64,000 nt of DNA from Sphingobacteriales bacterium (GCA_016721245.1 JADKIQ010000007.1:216265-280264), one strand, 5' to 3'; counted from the stretch's first letter, positions 35,701 to 46,366 are shown. Notes: a model not told the origin generated them from the letters alone. Program-made: numbers and translations.

Positions 35701-36393
35701 CTAGTTTTTTTGAGTCGAAAAGAATGCTTTTAAGTAGTGTGGCTCAAAATATGCGACGTCTTCAAATTTTTCATTCTGAAAACTGGCATCTGCCATAGAA
35801 CAAAGATCCTGAGCGCTTGGTATAAAGCCTGAAAACAGCGTTGCTTTATCATTTTTCAATATATCCGTTGCTTTTTCGGCTCCATTTCCAAAGAGCAGAT
35901 ATTTTCTGTTTTTATCTAACAGATCCTCAAATGTATCGTCCAGAATCAGGCTTGTAAAGGCCTTTAATAGTTCTTTCTCCTTTGTATAAAAAGAAGTAAA
36001 AACCTCCATTCTTCGGGCATCTATCATAGGTACATATTCATCAAAGCCAAGCTGATTGTATCTCGTCTGAATACCTTCCACCATAGCTTCCAGTGTGGAA
36101 ATACTGATTAAGGGAATATCCAGTGAGAAACAATACCCTTTTGCCGCCGCCGCCGCTATTCGTAAGCCGGTATACGAGCCTGGCCCCGCACTGATAGCCA
36201 CTGCATTTAAATCAGCAAATGACAAACCCGCAGCTGCCAGTAAATCGGCAATCAGAACATGCAGCTTGTCTGCCGCTTTATTGGATTCCAGGACTTCTTT
36301 TACCACCAGACATTCGCCATTCTTAGAAATGGCTGCCGATGTAACAGCATTTGCCGTTTCAATACATAAAATATAAGAAGTAGTCTTTGACAC
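35701..36393 (-). CDS. tsaB: tRNA threonylcarbamoyladenosine biosynthesis protein TsaB
   Basis: 230 residues, ASKHA fold. The N-terminal ILCIETANAVTSAAI and the hallmark SAGPGSYTGLRIAAAAAKG are family signatures. It partners TsaD and TsaE in making t6A37 of ANN-decoding tRNAs and has no catalytic site of its own. It starts 8 bases after the S41 protease stop, indicating cotranscription. Confidence 0.95.
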   Translation of the reverse strand: MSKTTSYILCIETANAVTSAAISKNGECLVVKEVLESNKAADKLHVLIADLLAAAGLSFADLNAVAISAGPGSYTGLRIAAAAAKGYCFSLDIPLISISTLEAMVEGIQTRYNQLGFDEYVPMIDARRMEVFTSFYTKEKELLKAFTSLILDDTFEDLLDKNRKYLLFGNGAEKATDILKNDKATLFSGFIPSAQDLCSMADASFQNEKFEDVAYFEPHYLKAFFSTQKN

Positions 36394-36401
36394 AGTCTTG
36401 C

Positions 36402-38045
36402 TTATTTTCGTGCCGTCAGCATGGATTTGTATTTTGCACCATCGCTTAATATTTCAATCGCTTTCTTTACTTCAGGATCATCTTTCAGACTGTTCGCAAT
36501 TCTTCCTTTTTCATAGGTATAACGACTTGCTATTTCCTGCTCCAGCAATCGTTTGATTTCCGGTTTATTTTTCAGTAAATCTTTTGATTTATCATGTTTG
36601 ATTTGTGCTTCCAGATCACTAATTACTTTTTGTACCCCTTCAGAATAGCTGTCATCTTTAATACTTTTTTTCAAATCAGCCAGTTTAACTTCGCTGGAGG
36701 TTGTGTACTCATATTCTTTTCCTTTCAGGTAATCTGCAAACTGAGTATATTCTTCATCAGACATTGAAAAATTATTAGCATCTCTCAATATTGCATGGTC
36801 ATGTTTATACTGATTTGCAAATTCAAAAATATGATTGTTGGTATAAAGTGCAATAGCTATCGGCGATATTCGTTGTTCTTCTGTTTTCACATCCGGTTCT
36901 ATTCCGGCTCCGTCTTTTACAATTCTTCCGGATTTGGTTTTAAATTCTTTGCGTAAAGAATCCGGCAATGCACTGGCAATACCATCTGCACTTCTGTGTG
37001 AATAGTCTATTCGCTGAATACATCTTCCGCTGGGAATATAGTATTTGGAAATGGTTACTTTTAATTTGGATTTATATGCAACCGGTTTGGTTACCTGCAC
37101 CAATCCTTTTCCATATGTATTTTGTCCGATGATGATTCCTCGGTCTAAATCCTGCATGGAACCGGAGACAATTTCAGAAGCGGAAGCAGACCCGGCATCA
37201 GTAAGCACTGCCAGCGGAATATCCGTATCTACAGGCTTTCCGGTAGTTGCATACTGAAAGTTGGCTTCCTGTATTTTGCCTTTTGTATTTACAATATTGG
37301 TTCCTTTGTCAACGAATGTATTGCAAATATTTATTGCCTCATTCAACAATCCGCCTCCGTTGCCACGTAAGTCTAACATCACACCTTTGAGGTTCGGGTT
37401 TTTCTTTAATTCTTTCAATGCATCCTGTACTTCCTGAGCGGCATTGTCTGTAAACATAGTTAGTTTGATGTACCCAACTTTATCATTTACCATTCCGAAA
37501 TAAGGAACGTTTTCAATTTTAATTTCTTCTCTGTTAAATACTAACGTTTTTTCCTCATTTGTAATTGCTTTTTTTACCTTGATGGTGATCTTAGTTCCCG
37601 GTTCGCCTTTTAACAACTGGCTTACTTCATCAGAGTTGTATTTGGTAGCTACTTTACCATCAATTTCCATAATCTGATCACCTGCCTGCAAGCCTGCTTT
37701 CTGAGCGGGGTAACCTTCATACGGGTCTGTAATCACTACATGATCACCCATTTTAGCAATACGCGCACCAATACCACCATATTTTCCGGTTGTTTGTAAT
37801 TGATACTCATCCAGATCCGCTCCGGTAATATAGTTAGTAAAAGGATCCAGACCATCCAGCATTCTGTTGATACCGTCTGTCATTAATTTATTCGGATCAA
37901 TATCATCCACATAATAGGTATTCAACTCTTTGTAAAGTTGCGTAAACAATTCCATGTTTTTGGCAATCTCAAAATAGCGATCTTGATCGGCCGCTCTTAC
38001 ATTAAGCAACAAACACAAACATAGAACAGTGAATAATTTCTTCAT
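36402..38045 (-). CDS. S41-family C-terminal processing peptidase (CtpA-like)
   Basis: 547 residues with signal peptide (MKKLFTVLCLCLLLNVRA). Order: helical N-domain, PDZ domain (about 85-170, GGIGARI...GLQAGDQIMEIDGK), then the S41 protease core. The catalytic serine is in GSASASEIVSGSMQD and the lysine in NTYGKGLVQVT. A C-terminal helical region of about 130 residues follows. Tail-specific proteases trim periplasmic or outer-membrane proteins; the substrate is not deducible. It is the first gene of a two-gene unit with tsaB. Confidence 0.94.
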   Translation of the reverse strand: MKKLFTVLCLCLLLNVRAADQDRYFEIAKNMELFTQLYKELNTYYVDDIDPNKLMTDGINRMLDGLDPFTNYITGADLDEYQLQTTGKYGGIGARIAKMGDHVVITDPYEGYPAQKAGLQAGDQIMEIDGKVATKYNSDEVSQLLKGEPGTKITIKVKKAITNEEKTLVFNREEIKIENVPYFGMVNDKVGYIKLTMFTDNAAQEVQDALKELKKNPNLKGVMLDLRGNGGGLLNEAINICNTFVDKGTNIVNTKGKIQEANFQYATTGKPVDTDIPLAVLTDAGSASASEIVSGSMQDLDRGIIIGQNTYGKGLVQVTKPVAYKSKLKVTISKYYIPSGRCIQRIDYSHRSADGIASALPDSLRKEFKTKSGRIVKDGAGIEPDVKTEEQRISPIAIALYTNNHIFEFANQYKHDHAILRDANNFSMSDEEYTQFADYLKGKEYEYTTSSEVKLADLKKSIKDDSYSEGVQKVISDLEAQIKHDKSKDLLKNKPEIKRLLEQEIASRYTYEKGRIANSLKDDPEVKKAIEILSDGAKYKSMLTARK

Positions 38046-38145
38046 GATAATTAATTTTAAAAATGAGTTTTTACAGATGCTCTTTTAAATGAACTTTAAA
38101 ACTACTAAAAATAGTATTTACGAATGGTTAAAAAATATAAATAAA

Positions 38146-38379
38146 CTATGGAACAGGGTCAAAACCGCTGCCGCCCCAGGGATGGCAGGATAAAATTCGC
38201 TTTGCTGCTAGATATCCACCTTTGAATAAACCGTGTTTTTGTAGTGCTTCAATGGCATAAGTGGAACAAGATGGCTGGTAACGGCATTTGTTTTCTCCCA
38301 GTAATGGCGACACTGAATACTTGTATAATTGTATCAGTAAGACAAAAGGGAAAATCAGTATTTTTTTTAGCGTCAACAT
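38146..38379 (-). CDS. yidD: Membrane protein insertion efficiency factor YidD
   Basis: 77 residues: an amphipathic N-terminal helix (LIQLYKYSVSPLLG) and the three conserved cysteines in CRYQPSCSTYAIEAL and ILSCHPWGGSGFDPVP. It usually lies beside rnpA and rpmH. Here rnpA and rpmH are 2.6 kb away on the same strand, with an unrelated plus-strand hydrolase and a low-complexity tract between. Confidence 0.96.
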   Translation of the reverse strand: MLTLKKILIFPFVLLIQLYKYSVSPLLGENKCRYQPSCSTYAIEALQKHGLFKGGYLAAKRILSCHPWGGSGFDPVP

Positions 38380-38557
38380 TATGAGCTTTATGTTCGGTTT
38401 ATTTTAAAAATCAATGACAAGATTGCATTCTAAATTACACATTATCAATATAATACATAGTTAATACTTGTTTTTTTTATGACATCAGTATTTATTTGTA
38501 CCCCTGATTTAAAAAGCAATTATTTAATTTCATTTGTACAATCATGCGACAACGTAA

Positions 38558-40186
38558 ATGCAAACGTCTAAGATACTATCCTTTTTAAAATTAATAAGCA
38601 TACTCCTGACTTTAATTCCTTCTACGGCAATTTGTCAAAACACCAGTTATATCAATTCTTTTGATTACAAAAACATCAATATTCAAACATTAGTTCCGGT
38701 ACAAGGTTTAGGCAATGAACAGAAACATATCTACAGTATTTTAAAACACAGTTTCGAAATACAACAAATCATTAACTATCCCAAAGACACCTTATTTTCG
38801 TGGAAAGGTCTAAAAGGCAATAAAGCAATTTATTCTACTGATTCTCTTAAATTATTTTTTATCAGACCGGATGATACCATTCTACGGCCATGTATTCTAT
38901 TAACACACGGCAATAATGCCAAGTTCAGCAACAGCTGGTACGAACAAATGAATTTTTATGTAATTGACCTGGCCATGCGGGGTTATTGTATTGCTTATTA
39001 TGAAAATCCAAGCAGTTTTGAATCCAGGAATAAAAAGACTTTTGCCAATACACGAAATGCTTTTTACAATGGTTTTCAATCGGCAGTAGCTGCTTCCATT
39101 TATATTACACAACATTCAACATCTTTACACATTGATACTTCAAAACTATTTTCAGGCGGACATAGTTTTGGTGCTTTTTGTGCATTATCGCTTGCCTTTG
39201 CAGATAGCGGACAGAATTTTACGGATACACTTTTCAGCGGTCAGGGAAATTTTGAAGCGAAAGCACTTTATCCGACAGTTCCTTTTTCAAAAAACATAAA
39301 ACGGACATATGTCATTGGCGGCGGACTTCCAAAAGATGATACCCTGGAAATCAACAACAGCAAGATGGGCATTTTTTTAGATGAAAAAGACAATGGTTTG
39401 TCTGTGTTGTTTTTACATGGCAAAAACGACAACCTTGTTTCTTTTGATGTTACAAAATTTGGTTCACCAGACATACACGTACCTTTTCTTAATGTAGAAG
39501 GACCACGTGCATTACTTAACAATATTCAAGCCGCCGGATTGAATATTTCTACAAAGCTTTTTGTCAATTGCACCGGCTATCATCCATTTTTGAATACTGT
39601 TTGCAGCGAAAGCAATACCAATTGCATTCAACAGTACCAATGGCCGTATTTAAATGAACCGCCGGACAGCATAACGAGTTCAAGTCCTTATTTTACGAAT
39701 AAGCAGAATGACACCTTGCTGCATTATTTTGCTTATATGGCAACACAAGTTGATGATGTAGATTTTATCATTGCCGATTTTCTGCAGCCTGCCGTTCTGC
39801 ATACACCTTCTGTCTTTGCCAATAATGTATATTTTTTACAACCTCGAGATACGTTTACGTATGCAAATCCGGGTGGACATTATATTTTCAGAGATACGGA
39901 TTGTGAAGGCAATGCAATCGTCATTACGAATACGCACGAAAATTCTGTTGCAAAAAACAACGTGATTCTTTATCCAAATCCTTCCGGTAATATTATCAAC
40001 TTTAAATCAACAGAATTAATACAAAACATACGTATCTATTCTTTATTAGGTGCTTTGCTTACAGAAATAAACAATGCTGATTTTCAACAACAAATTAATG
40101 TAAGCAATTATAGCAATGGCGAGTACATTTGTATGATTCAGGTAAATAATGAAATTATTACGAAGAAGATTAGTGTAATTCGTTAA
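38558..40186 (+). CDS. T9SS-exported alpha/beta-hydrolase (lipase/esterase-like)
   Basis: 542 residues with signal peptide (ending ...STAICQ). An alpha/beta-hydrolase domain covers about 75-400: nucleophile Ser203 in GGHSFG, a candidate acid in LHGKNDNLVSFD (about 290), and candidate His in GYHPFLN. A C-terminal type IX secretion sorting domain (type A) covers about 465-542: it starts NNVILYPNPSGNIINF and contains IYSLLG, INVSNYSNGEYICMI and the final ITKKISVIR. It should be exported across the outer membrane and anchored or released. The substrate is unknown. It is transcribed opposite to all its neighbours and interrupts the usual rpmH-rnpA-yidD neighbourhood. Confidence 0.88.
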   Translation: MQTSKILSFLKLISILLTLIPSTAICQNTSYINSFDYKNINIQTLVPVQGLGNEQKHIYSILKHSFEIQQIINYPKDTLFSWKGLKGNKAIYSTDSLKLFFIRPDDTILRPCILLTHGNNAKFSNSWYEQMNFYVIDLAMRGYCIAYYENPSSFESRNKKTFANTRNAFYNGFQSAVAASIYITQHSTSLHIDTSKLFSGGHSFGAFCALSLAFADSGQNFTDTLFSGQGNFEAKALYPTVPFSKNIKRTYVIGGGLPKDDTLEINNSKMGIFLDEKDNGLSVLFLHGKNDNLVSFDVTKFGSPDIHVPFLNVEGPRALLNNIQAAGLNISTKLFVNCTGYHPFLNTVCSESNTNCIQQYQWPYLNEPPDSITSSSPYFTNKQNDTLLHYFAYMATQVDDVDFIIADFLQPAVLHTPSVFANNVYFLQPRDTFTYANPGGHYIFRDTDCEGNAIVITNTHENSVAKNNVILYPNPSGNIINFKSTELIQNIRIYSLLGALLTEINNADFQQQINVSNYSNGEYICMIQVNNEIITKKISVIR

Positions 40187-40189
40187 GCA

Positions 40190-41003
<814 letters not shown>

Positions 41004-41378
41004 CTTCAGCAGCTGTGTCACCGCAGCATCCACTGTTTTAAAATCGGCTATGGATTTCGCATGATAGCTGAGCAGTAAAACTACTTCTTTGTTTTTTTCC
41101 TGCAAGGATTTGTAAAATTCGGTTTTTTGCAACCGCACACTTTCGCGCATCAGCCGTTTTAAACGGTTGCGGTCGGTAGCATTTGGAAATGATTTCTTAG
41201 GTGCGGAAAAAGCAAATTGCGCCGGAAAGGCGCAATCTAAACTCATTGGTTGAAAATATATTCTTAAAGTTGGATTTTGAACAAAGGTCTTATTACTGAA
41301 AAGCTCGTCGATACGTTTTTTGCTTTTCAGGCGTTCATCTTTCGTGAAGCTAAGCCGTTGATTTTTGTCTGTTCCAGC
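41004..41378 (-). CDS. rnpA: Ribonuclease P protein component (both ends uncertain)
   Basis: The frame reads NQRLSFTKDERLKSKKRIDELFSN at the N-terminal side, then SAPKKSFPNATDRNRLKRLMRES, the RNR signature of RnpA. It then reads LLLSYHAKSIADFKTVDAAVTQLLKK. This is a near-complete protein of about 120 residues. The first ATG in frame (41246) is internal and would remove the conserved N-terminal 40 residues. No ATG, GTG or TTG occurs between the rpmH stop and the conserved region, so an indel or a non-standard start is likely. The 3-prime end runs into the poly-A (coding strand) artefact and its true stop cannot be seen. Confidence 0.85.
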
Positions 41379-41380
41379 TA

Positions 41381-41536
41381 TTATTTTCCTCTTCTTTCGT
41401 CAGAAATTGATAATTTTTTTCTTCCTTTAGCACGACGCGCGTTTAATACCGCACGACCACCTTTGGTTGCCATACGCTCACGGAAACCATGCTTGTTCTT
41501 TCTTTTTCTTACCGATGGTTGAAACGTTCTTTTCAT
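41381..41536 (-). CDS. rpmH: 50S ribosomal protein L34
   Basis: 51 residues, MKRTFQPSVRKRKNKHGFRERM then ATKGGRAVLNARRAKGRKKL, an unmistakable L34 with a short C-terminal extension (SISDERRGK). It ends with a double stop (TAA TAG). rnpA follows immediately, as in most bacteria. Octamer repeats begin 8 bases upstream of its ATG. Confidence 0.97.
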   Translation of the reverse strand: MKRTFQPSVRKRKNKHGFRERMATKGGRAVLNARRAKGRKKLSISDERRGK

Positions 41537-41544
41537 CTTATTTA

Positions 41545-41748
41545 TTTGAAAATTTGAAAATTTGAAAATTTGAAAATAATTCTATTCTCAAATTTTTGGA
41601 CTGCGAAGATACTATTTTATTTGAAAATTTGAAAATTAAACAATTTGAAAATGCTTTTTTTCTATAGAAAATCAATGATTTAACCATTTAGAAAGATTGA
41701 AACTCTAAAAATCTCATTTTCAAATTTTCAAATCATTTCATTTTCAAA
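41545..41748. repeat. 8-bp arrays (TTTGAAAA) between rpmH and rho, direct and inverted
   Basis: TTTGAAAA occurs four times in tandem at 41545-41576, twice at 41620-41635 and once at 41644. The inverse TTTTCAAA occurs twice at 41717-41732 and once at 41741. The 218-base gap therefore holds facing arrays able to pair, upstream of rpmH and downstream of the rho stop. Confidence 0.85.
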
Positions 41749-41754
41749 TCATTA

Positions 41755-43429
41755 TTATCGGTTCATCGTCATCAAAAACTCTTCATTGCTGCGGGTTCCT
41801 TTCATCTGCTGCAACAGGAATTTCATCGATTCTTCCGAGTTCATATCTGCCAAATGGTTACGTAACACCCACATTTTCTGCAAAGTATCTTTATCCAGCA
41901 ATAAATCATCTCTTCTTGTAGAAGACGAAACCACATCGATAGCAGGGAAAATACGGCGATTAGACAGTTTTCTTTCCAATTGCAGCTCCATGTTACCGGT
42001 TCCTTTGAATTCTTCAAAGATAACCTCATCCATTTTAGACCCTGTTTCCGTCAATGCGGTAGCGATAATCGTCAAAGAGCCACCATTTTCGATATTTCTG
42101 GCAGCACCGAAGAATTGTTTTGGTTTGTGTAAGGCATTTGCCTCCACACCACCGGACAATACTTTTCCGGATGAAGGAGCAACCGTATTGTACGCACGCG
42201 CCAAACGGGTGATGGAATCGAGTAAAATCACCACATCGTGTCCGCATTCTACCAGACGTTTTGCTTTTTGCAATACGATACTGGCCACTTTTACGTGACG
42301 GTCTGCCGGTTCATCAAAGGTAGATGCCACCACTTCTGCATTTACGCTGCGCTGCATGTCCGTTACCTCCTCAGGGCGTTCATCTATTAATAAAATAATT
42401 AAATAAACTTCCGGATGGTTTTTTGCAATAGAATTGGCGATATCTTTCAGCAACATGGTTTTACCCGTCTTAGGCTGTGCCACAATCATACCACGCTGAC
42501 CTTTTCCTATTGGTGTAAATAAATCTACAATTCTGGTTGAATAGTTAGATGCTTCCTGAAAAAGATCTAGTTTTTCTGTCGGAAACAAAGGAGTCAGATA
42601 ATCAAATGGAATTCTGTCTCTGATTTCCTGCGGTGATTTTCCGTTGATAGATTCCACGCGCAACAAAGCAAAATATTTTTCTCCTTCTTTCGGAGGGCGG
42701 ATATTACCAACAATGGTATCACCGGTTTTTAATCCTATCAATTTAATCTGAGACGGAGACACATACACGTCATCCGGTGAAGACAGATAATTATAATCTG
42801 AAGAACGCAGGAAACCATAACCTTCCGGAATAATTTCCAAAACACCTTCACCTAAAATAACACCATCTAAATCAACATTAAAATCTACTTTTCGTTCTTC
42901 CTGTGCAGGGTATTCGTCTGATTCGTCTGCTACGTTTGCACTTTTTTCCTGTGGCGTTTCTTTTTAAAACTTTGTCTTTCCTGTCTTTCGGGTTTTCTGT
43001 TTTTCCTGTTTTTTCCTGTTTTTCAGCTACTATTTCTTCCTGTTGAATTTCCTCTTGTTGCTTAGGCTGATACACCGTTTTTTCCGGGGTGGACACCATT
43101 TCTTCTTTAGCAAACTCAGCATTCATTGCATTTCTATCAGAAAAAGGATTTTCTTTTGCCTTTTTTACCGGCGTTACTTTTTCTGCCACTTTGCGCGGAA
43201 TGCGCACACGTTCCTTTTTTTCTTTTGGGGAATTTTCTTCTGTAGTTTCTGTCTTTATTACTACTTCTTCATCTTTAGACTCTTCTTGCATATCTTGTTT
43301 TTTGAGGATAAGTTCTATTAATTCGGGCTTCTTGGATTTGCTAATTTTTGCTTTTGGCACTCCAGTCTTTTCAGCTATTTCTTTTAATTCAGGTAATAAC
43401 ATTTCTGTTAAAATGGAAATATCGTACAT
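41755..43429 (-). CDS. rho: Transcription termination factor Rho (one frameshift)
   Basis: Two frames make one Rho. The N-terminal part (42878-43429) starts MYDISILTEMLLPELKEIAEKTGVPKA (Rho_N helix domain), then a long Lys/Glu-rich insertion typical of Bacteroidota. The C-terminal part contains the RNA-binding domain (EIIPEGYGFLRSSDYNYL), the P-loop GKGQRGMIVAQPKTGKT and the Q/R-loop segments (LIDERPEEVTDM, DSITRLARAYN, GSLTIIATALTETGSKMDEVIFEEFKGTGN). The frames join if one A is added to an A5 run on the coding strand near 42965-42969, giving VLKKETPQEKSANV. Hence probably a sequencing indel. Both parts are required for RNA-dependent termination. Confidence 0.94.
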
Positions 43430-43634
43430 ACGTCAAACTAGTTAAGTTGGAAATTGAAAGACATGAAAAGTGGATTCTGAAATTCGTTTGTGATTGGTCA
43501 ATAAAACGCGAGGCTGTATTGATTGATACTGCAAATTAACACCTTTTTTATGAAAATCACACTATTTGTGTTACTTTTTTTTGAAAAAACGTCGATTTAT
43601 GGGGCCTATCCGCGCTTCACTGTTGGTTAAAACT

Positions 43635-43642
43635 TATCTTTG
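43635..43642 (+). promoter_or_regulatory. Putative -7 box (TATCTTTG) of serS
   Basis: Exact TAnnTTTG match 18 bases before the serS ATG at 43661. Confidence 0.5.
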
Positions 43643-43660
43643 CAAAACAATTTAAAAAAA

Positions 43661-44932
43661 ATGCTCACTTTAGACCAATTAAGAAAAGACACCCAGTTTG
43701 CGAAAGAACGTTTAGCACACAAAAACTTTAAAGACATTCATTTTGTGGATGAAATTATTACGCTGGATGACAAACGAAAATTAGTAAAATCTTATCTGGA
43801 TGATTTCTTATCACAACGTAATTCTTTATCCAAAGAAATAGGCGGATTGATGAAAGACGGTAAAAAAGAAGAAGCCGAGCAATTAAAATTAAAAATTGCG
43901 GACATCAAAGAAAATGCAGACAAGCTGGAACTGGAATTAGCAGAGCTGGAAACGGCAATTTTCGATAAACTCGTGACTTTACCGAATTTCCCAAATGCAA
44001 GTGTTCCAAAAGGAAAAACACCGGAAGAAAATGAAGTGGTATTTTCTGTTACAGAATTTCCAAGATTGCACGCAGGCGCACTTCCTCATTGGGATTTGGC
44101 AAAGAAATACGATTTAATTGATTTTGAATTAGGCAATAAAATTACCGGCGCTGGCTTTCCTGTATATAAAGGAAAAGGTGCCGCTTTGCAACGTGCGTTA
44201 ATTACTTTCTTTTTAGACAAAGCAATTGAAGCTGGTTATCAGGAAGTTCAGGTGCCGCATATGGTAAACGAAGATTCTGCTTATGCTACTGGAAATTTAC
44301 CAGATAAAGACGGACAAATGTATCACGATGCAACAGATAATTTATATTTGATTCCAACGGCTGAAGTTCCGATTACTAATATTTACAGAGATGAAATTAT
44401 TGACGAAAGAAATCTGCCGATAAAAAACACTGGTTACACACCTTGTTTTCGCAGAGAAGCTGGTAGTTATGGCAAGGATGTGCGTGGATTGAATCGTTTG
44501 CACCAGTTCGACAAAGTGGAGATTGTGCGCATCGAAAAACCGGAAAATTCGTATGCTGCTTTAGACGAAATGCTGAAACATGTCGAAGGCTTATTGAAAG
44601 CCTTGGAATTACCTTACCGAATCTTGCGCTTGTGTGGTGGTGATATGTCCTTTACTTCAGCATTAACTTATGACTTTGAGGTCTACTCTGCAGCACAGGA
44701 ACGCTGGCTGGAAGTGAGTTCTGTTTCTAATTTTGAAACGTTTCAGGCAAACCGTTTAAAATTACGTACCAAAGATGCCGAAAATAAAAAAGCACTGGCG
44801 CATACCTTAAACGGCAGTGCGTTAGCTTTACCGCGTATTGTGGCCAGCTTACTGGAAAATCACCAAACAGAAAACGGCATTAGAATTCCAAAAGCGCTGG
44901 TGCCTTACACTAAGTTTGAGATGATTTCGTAA
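43661..44932 (+). CDS. serS: Seryl-tRNA synthetase
   Basis: 423 residues from the ATG at 43661; the upstream TTG at 43640 overlaps the -7 box and is not the start. The N-terminal tRNA-binding coiled coil covers residues 1-110. Class II motif 2 is at YTPCFRREAGSYGKDVRGLNRLHQFDKVE. Motif 3 is in LNGSALALPRIVASLLENHQ. The T-A-E loop is in YLIPTAEVPITN. It charges tRNA-Ser (and tRNA-Sec where present). Complete and in one frame, in contrast to asnS and pheS nearby. Confidence 0.97.
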   Translation: MLTLDQLRKDTQFAKERLAHKNFKDIHFVDEIITLDDKRKLVKSYLDDFLSQRNSLSKEIGGLMKDGKKEEAEQLKLKIADIKENADKLELELAELETAIFDKLVTLPNFPNASVPKGKTPEENEVVFSVTEFPRLHAGALPHWDLAKKYDLIDFELGNKITGAGFPVYKGKGAALQRALITFFLDKAIEAGYQEVQVPHMVNEDSAYATGNLPDKDGQMYHDATDNLYLIPTAEVPITNIYRDEIIDERNLPIKNTGYTPCFRREAGSYGKDVRGLNRLHQFDKVEIVRIEKPENSYAALDEMLKHVEGLLKALELPYRILRLCGGDMSFTSALTYDFEVYSAAQERWLEVSSVSNFETFQANRLKLRTKDAENKKALAHTLNGSALALPRIVASLLENHQTENGIRIPKALVPYTKFEMIS

Positions 44933-44972
44933 TTGAACCTTATTTTGAATTTATTTGTTATAAATTACAATT

Positions 44973-45007
44973 GATACTTACGACTTATTACTCACGACTT
45001 ACAACTA
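44973..45007 (+). repeat. 7-bp array in the leader of the iscA-like gene
   Basis: Five heptamers in register, nnnACTy type (ACGACTT twice), ending 4 bases before the ATG at 45012. Confidence 0.85.
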
Positions 45008-45011
45008 AAAC

Positions 45012-45355
45012 ATGATATTCATCTCAGATAAAGCCAAAGAACGTGTACTGAACATGTGGAAAGAAGATAATCTTTCACCCAATCATTTTGTGCGTGTTTC
45101 TGTAACGAGTGGTGGCTGCAGCGGCCTGGCATACAACATGAAATTTGACGACCAGCAACAAAGCACGGATGAAGTCTTCGAAGACAAAGGCATCAAATTA
45201 GTCGTAGATCCGAAAAGTATTTTATACTTATTAGGAACCGAGTTAGATTTCTCCGAAGGCTTGGATGGAAAAGGATTTTACTTCAATAATCCGAATGCAT
45301 CGCGTACCTGTTCTTGTGGTGAAAGTTTGGTTGTCGCAGTCATGTTTTTTTTAAA
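45012..45355 (+). CDS. IscA/SufA/ErpA-type iron-sulfur carrier
   Basis: The family domain is complete: VTSGGCSGLAYNMKF carries the first Cys (about residue 36), and RTCSCGESL carries the last two. Together these are the three conserved cysteines of A-type Fe-S carriers. The raw frame continues to 45626 as antisense of pheS. Removing one T from the T8 run at 45345-45352 gives a stop directly after VVAVMFF and a protein of 113 residues, the usual size. The same edit also repairs the pheS end. It delivers or assembles [2Fe-2S]/[4Fe-4S] clusters. Which subtype (SufA, ErpA) cannot be told. Confidence 0.88.
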
Positions 45356-46366
45356 TTGCTCCAAAAAACGCGTATCATTTTCGGATAACAAACGAATATC
45401 TTTTATCTGGTATTTTAACATCGTTATACGTTCAACACCCATTCCGAAGGCAAAGCCTGAATACTTTTTGGAATCGATATTGCAGTTTTCCAATACTTTC
45501 GGGTCTACCATACCGCAGCCTAAAATTTCTACCCAACCTGAATATTTACATACATTACAACCTTTACCTCCACAGATAAAACAGGTTACATCCACTTCCG
45601 CACTCGGCTCTGTAAACGGAAAATAAGACGGTCGCACTTTTATTTTTATATCTTGTCCGAATAATTCTTTGACAAAGAAATCCAGCGTTTGCAATAAATC
45701 CGCAAACGAAACATCTTCATCAATATATAAGCCCTCTACCTGATGGAAGAAGCAATGCGAACGCGCGGAAATCGTTTCATTTCTGAATACCCTTCCCGGC
45801 GATAAGATACGAATCGGTGGTTTTTGGTTTTCCATCACACGCACCTGTACGGAAGACGTATGCGTACGCAACACCACATCAGGATTTACGTTGATGAAAA
45901 ACGTATCCTGCATATCGCGCGCAGGATGATCTTCCGGCATATTCAATGCCGTAAAATTGTGCCAGTCATCTTCAATTTCCCTGTCTTCTTCTACGGCAAA
46001 TCCCAATCGTTTAAAAATATCGACAATCTGGTTTTTTACGATTTGAATAGGATGTCTTGCGCCAATGGTCACTACATCACCCGGCAATGTCAAGTCAATA
46101 TCGGCATCTTTTCCGGCAGTATTGTTCTGAAATGTTTCCTGAAGTGCTGCAAATTTTTCCTCTGCTGTTTGCTTGACATTATTCACCAGCTGCCCGAATT
46201 CCTTTTTGCGTTCGTTCGGGACTGTCTTTATTTCTGCAAAAATATCTTTCAGCACATTTTTAGTCCCTAAAAAACGAATGCGAAATTTTTCCAGTTCTTC
46301 CGCAGAAGAAATACTGGTTTCATTAGCTTCTTTTAAGAGTAATTCGGTGCGTTCAAAAATATCCAT
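45345..46366 (-). CDS. pheS: Phenylalanyl-tRNA synthetase alpha subunit
   Basis: About 340 residues: the N-terminal coiled coil (1-90), then class II motifs. Motif 2 is in RTHTSSVQVRVMENQKPP and ILSPGRVFRNETISARS. Then come FHQVEGLYID, the FPFTEPSAEVDV phenylalanine-pocket strand, and motif 3 as FAFGMGVERITMLKY. The C-terminus DIRLLSENDTRFLEQFKK should end about here. In the raw sequence the frame runs on to 45278 for 23 residues antisense to iscA. One base fewer in the A8 run (coding strand, 45345-45352) gives FKKT and a stop. The partner pheT is not in the window. Confidence 0.95.

Noticed and set aside
42878..43429. Separate Lys/Glu-rich SAP/Rho_N-type gene upstream of rho
   Set aside because: It joins rho in frame after one A is added, matching Bacteroidota Rho with long insertions.
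45356..45626. C-terminal extension of the iscA-like protein
   Set aside because: It is antisense of pheS and vanishes when the T8 run is corrected by one base; family members end after the CSCG segment.
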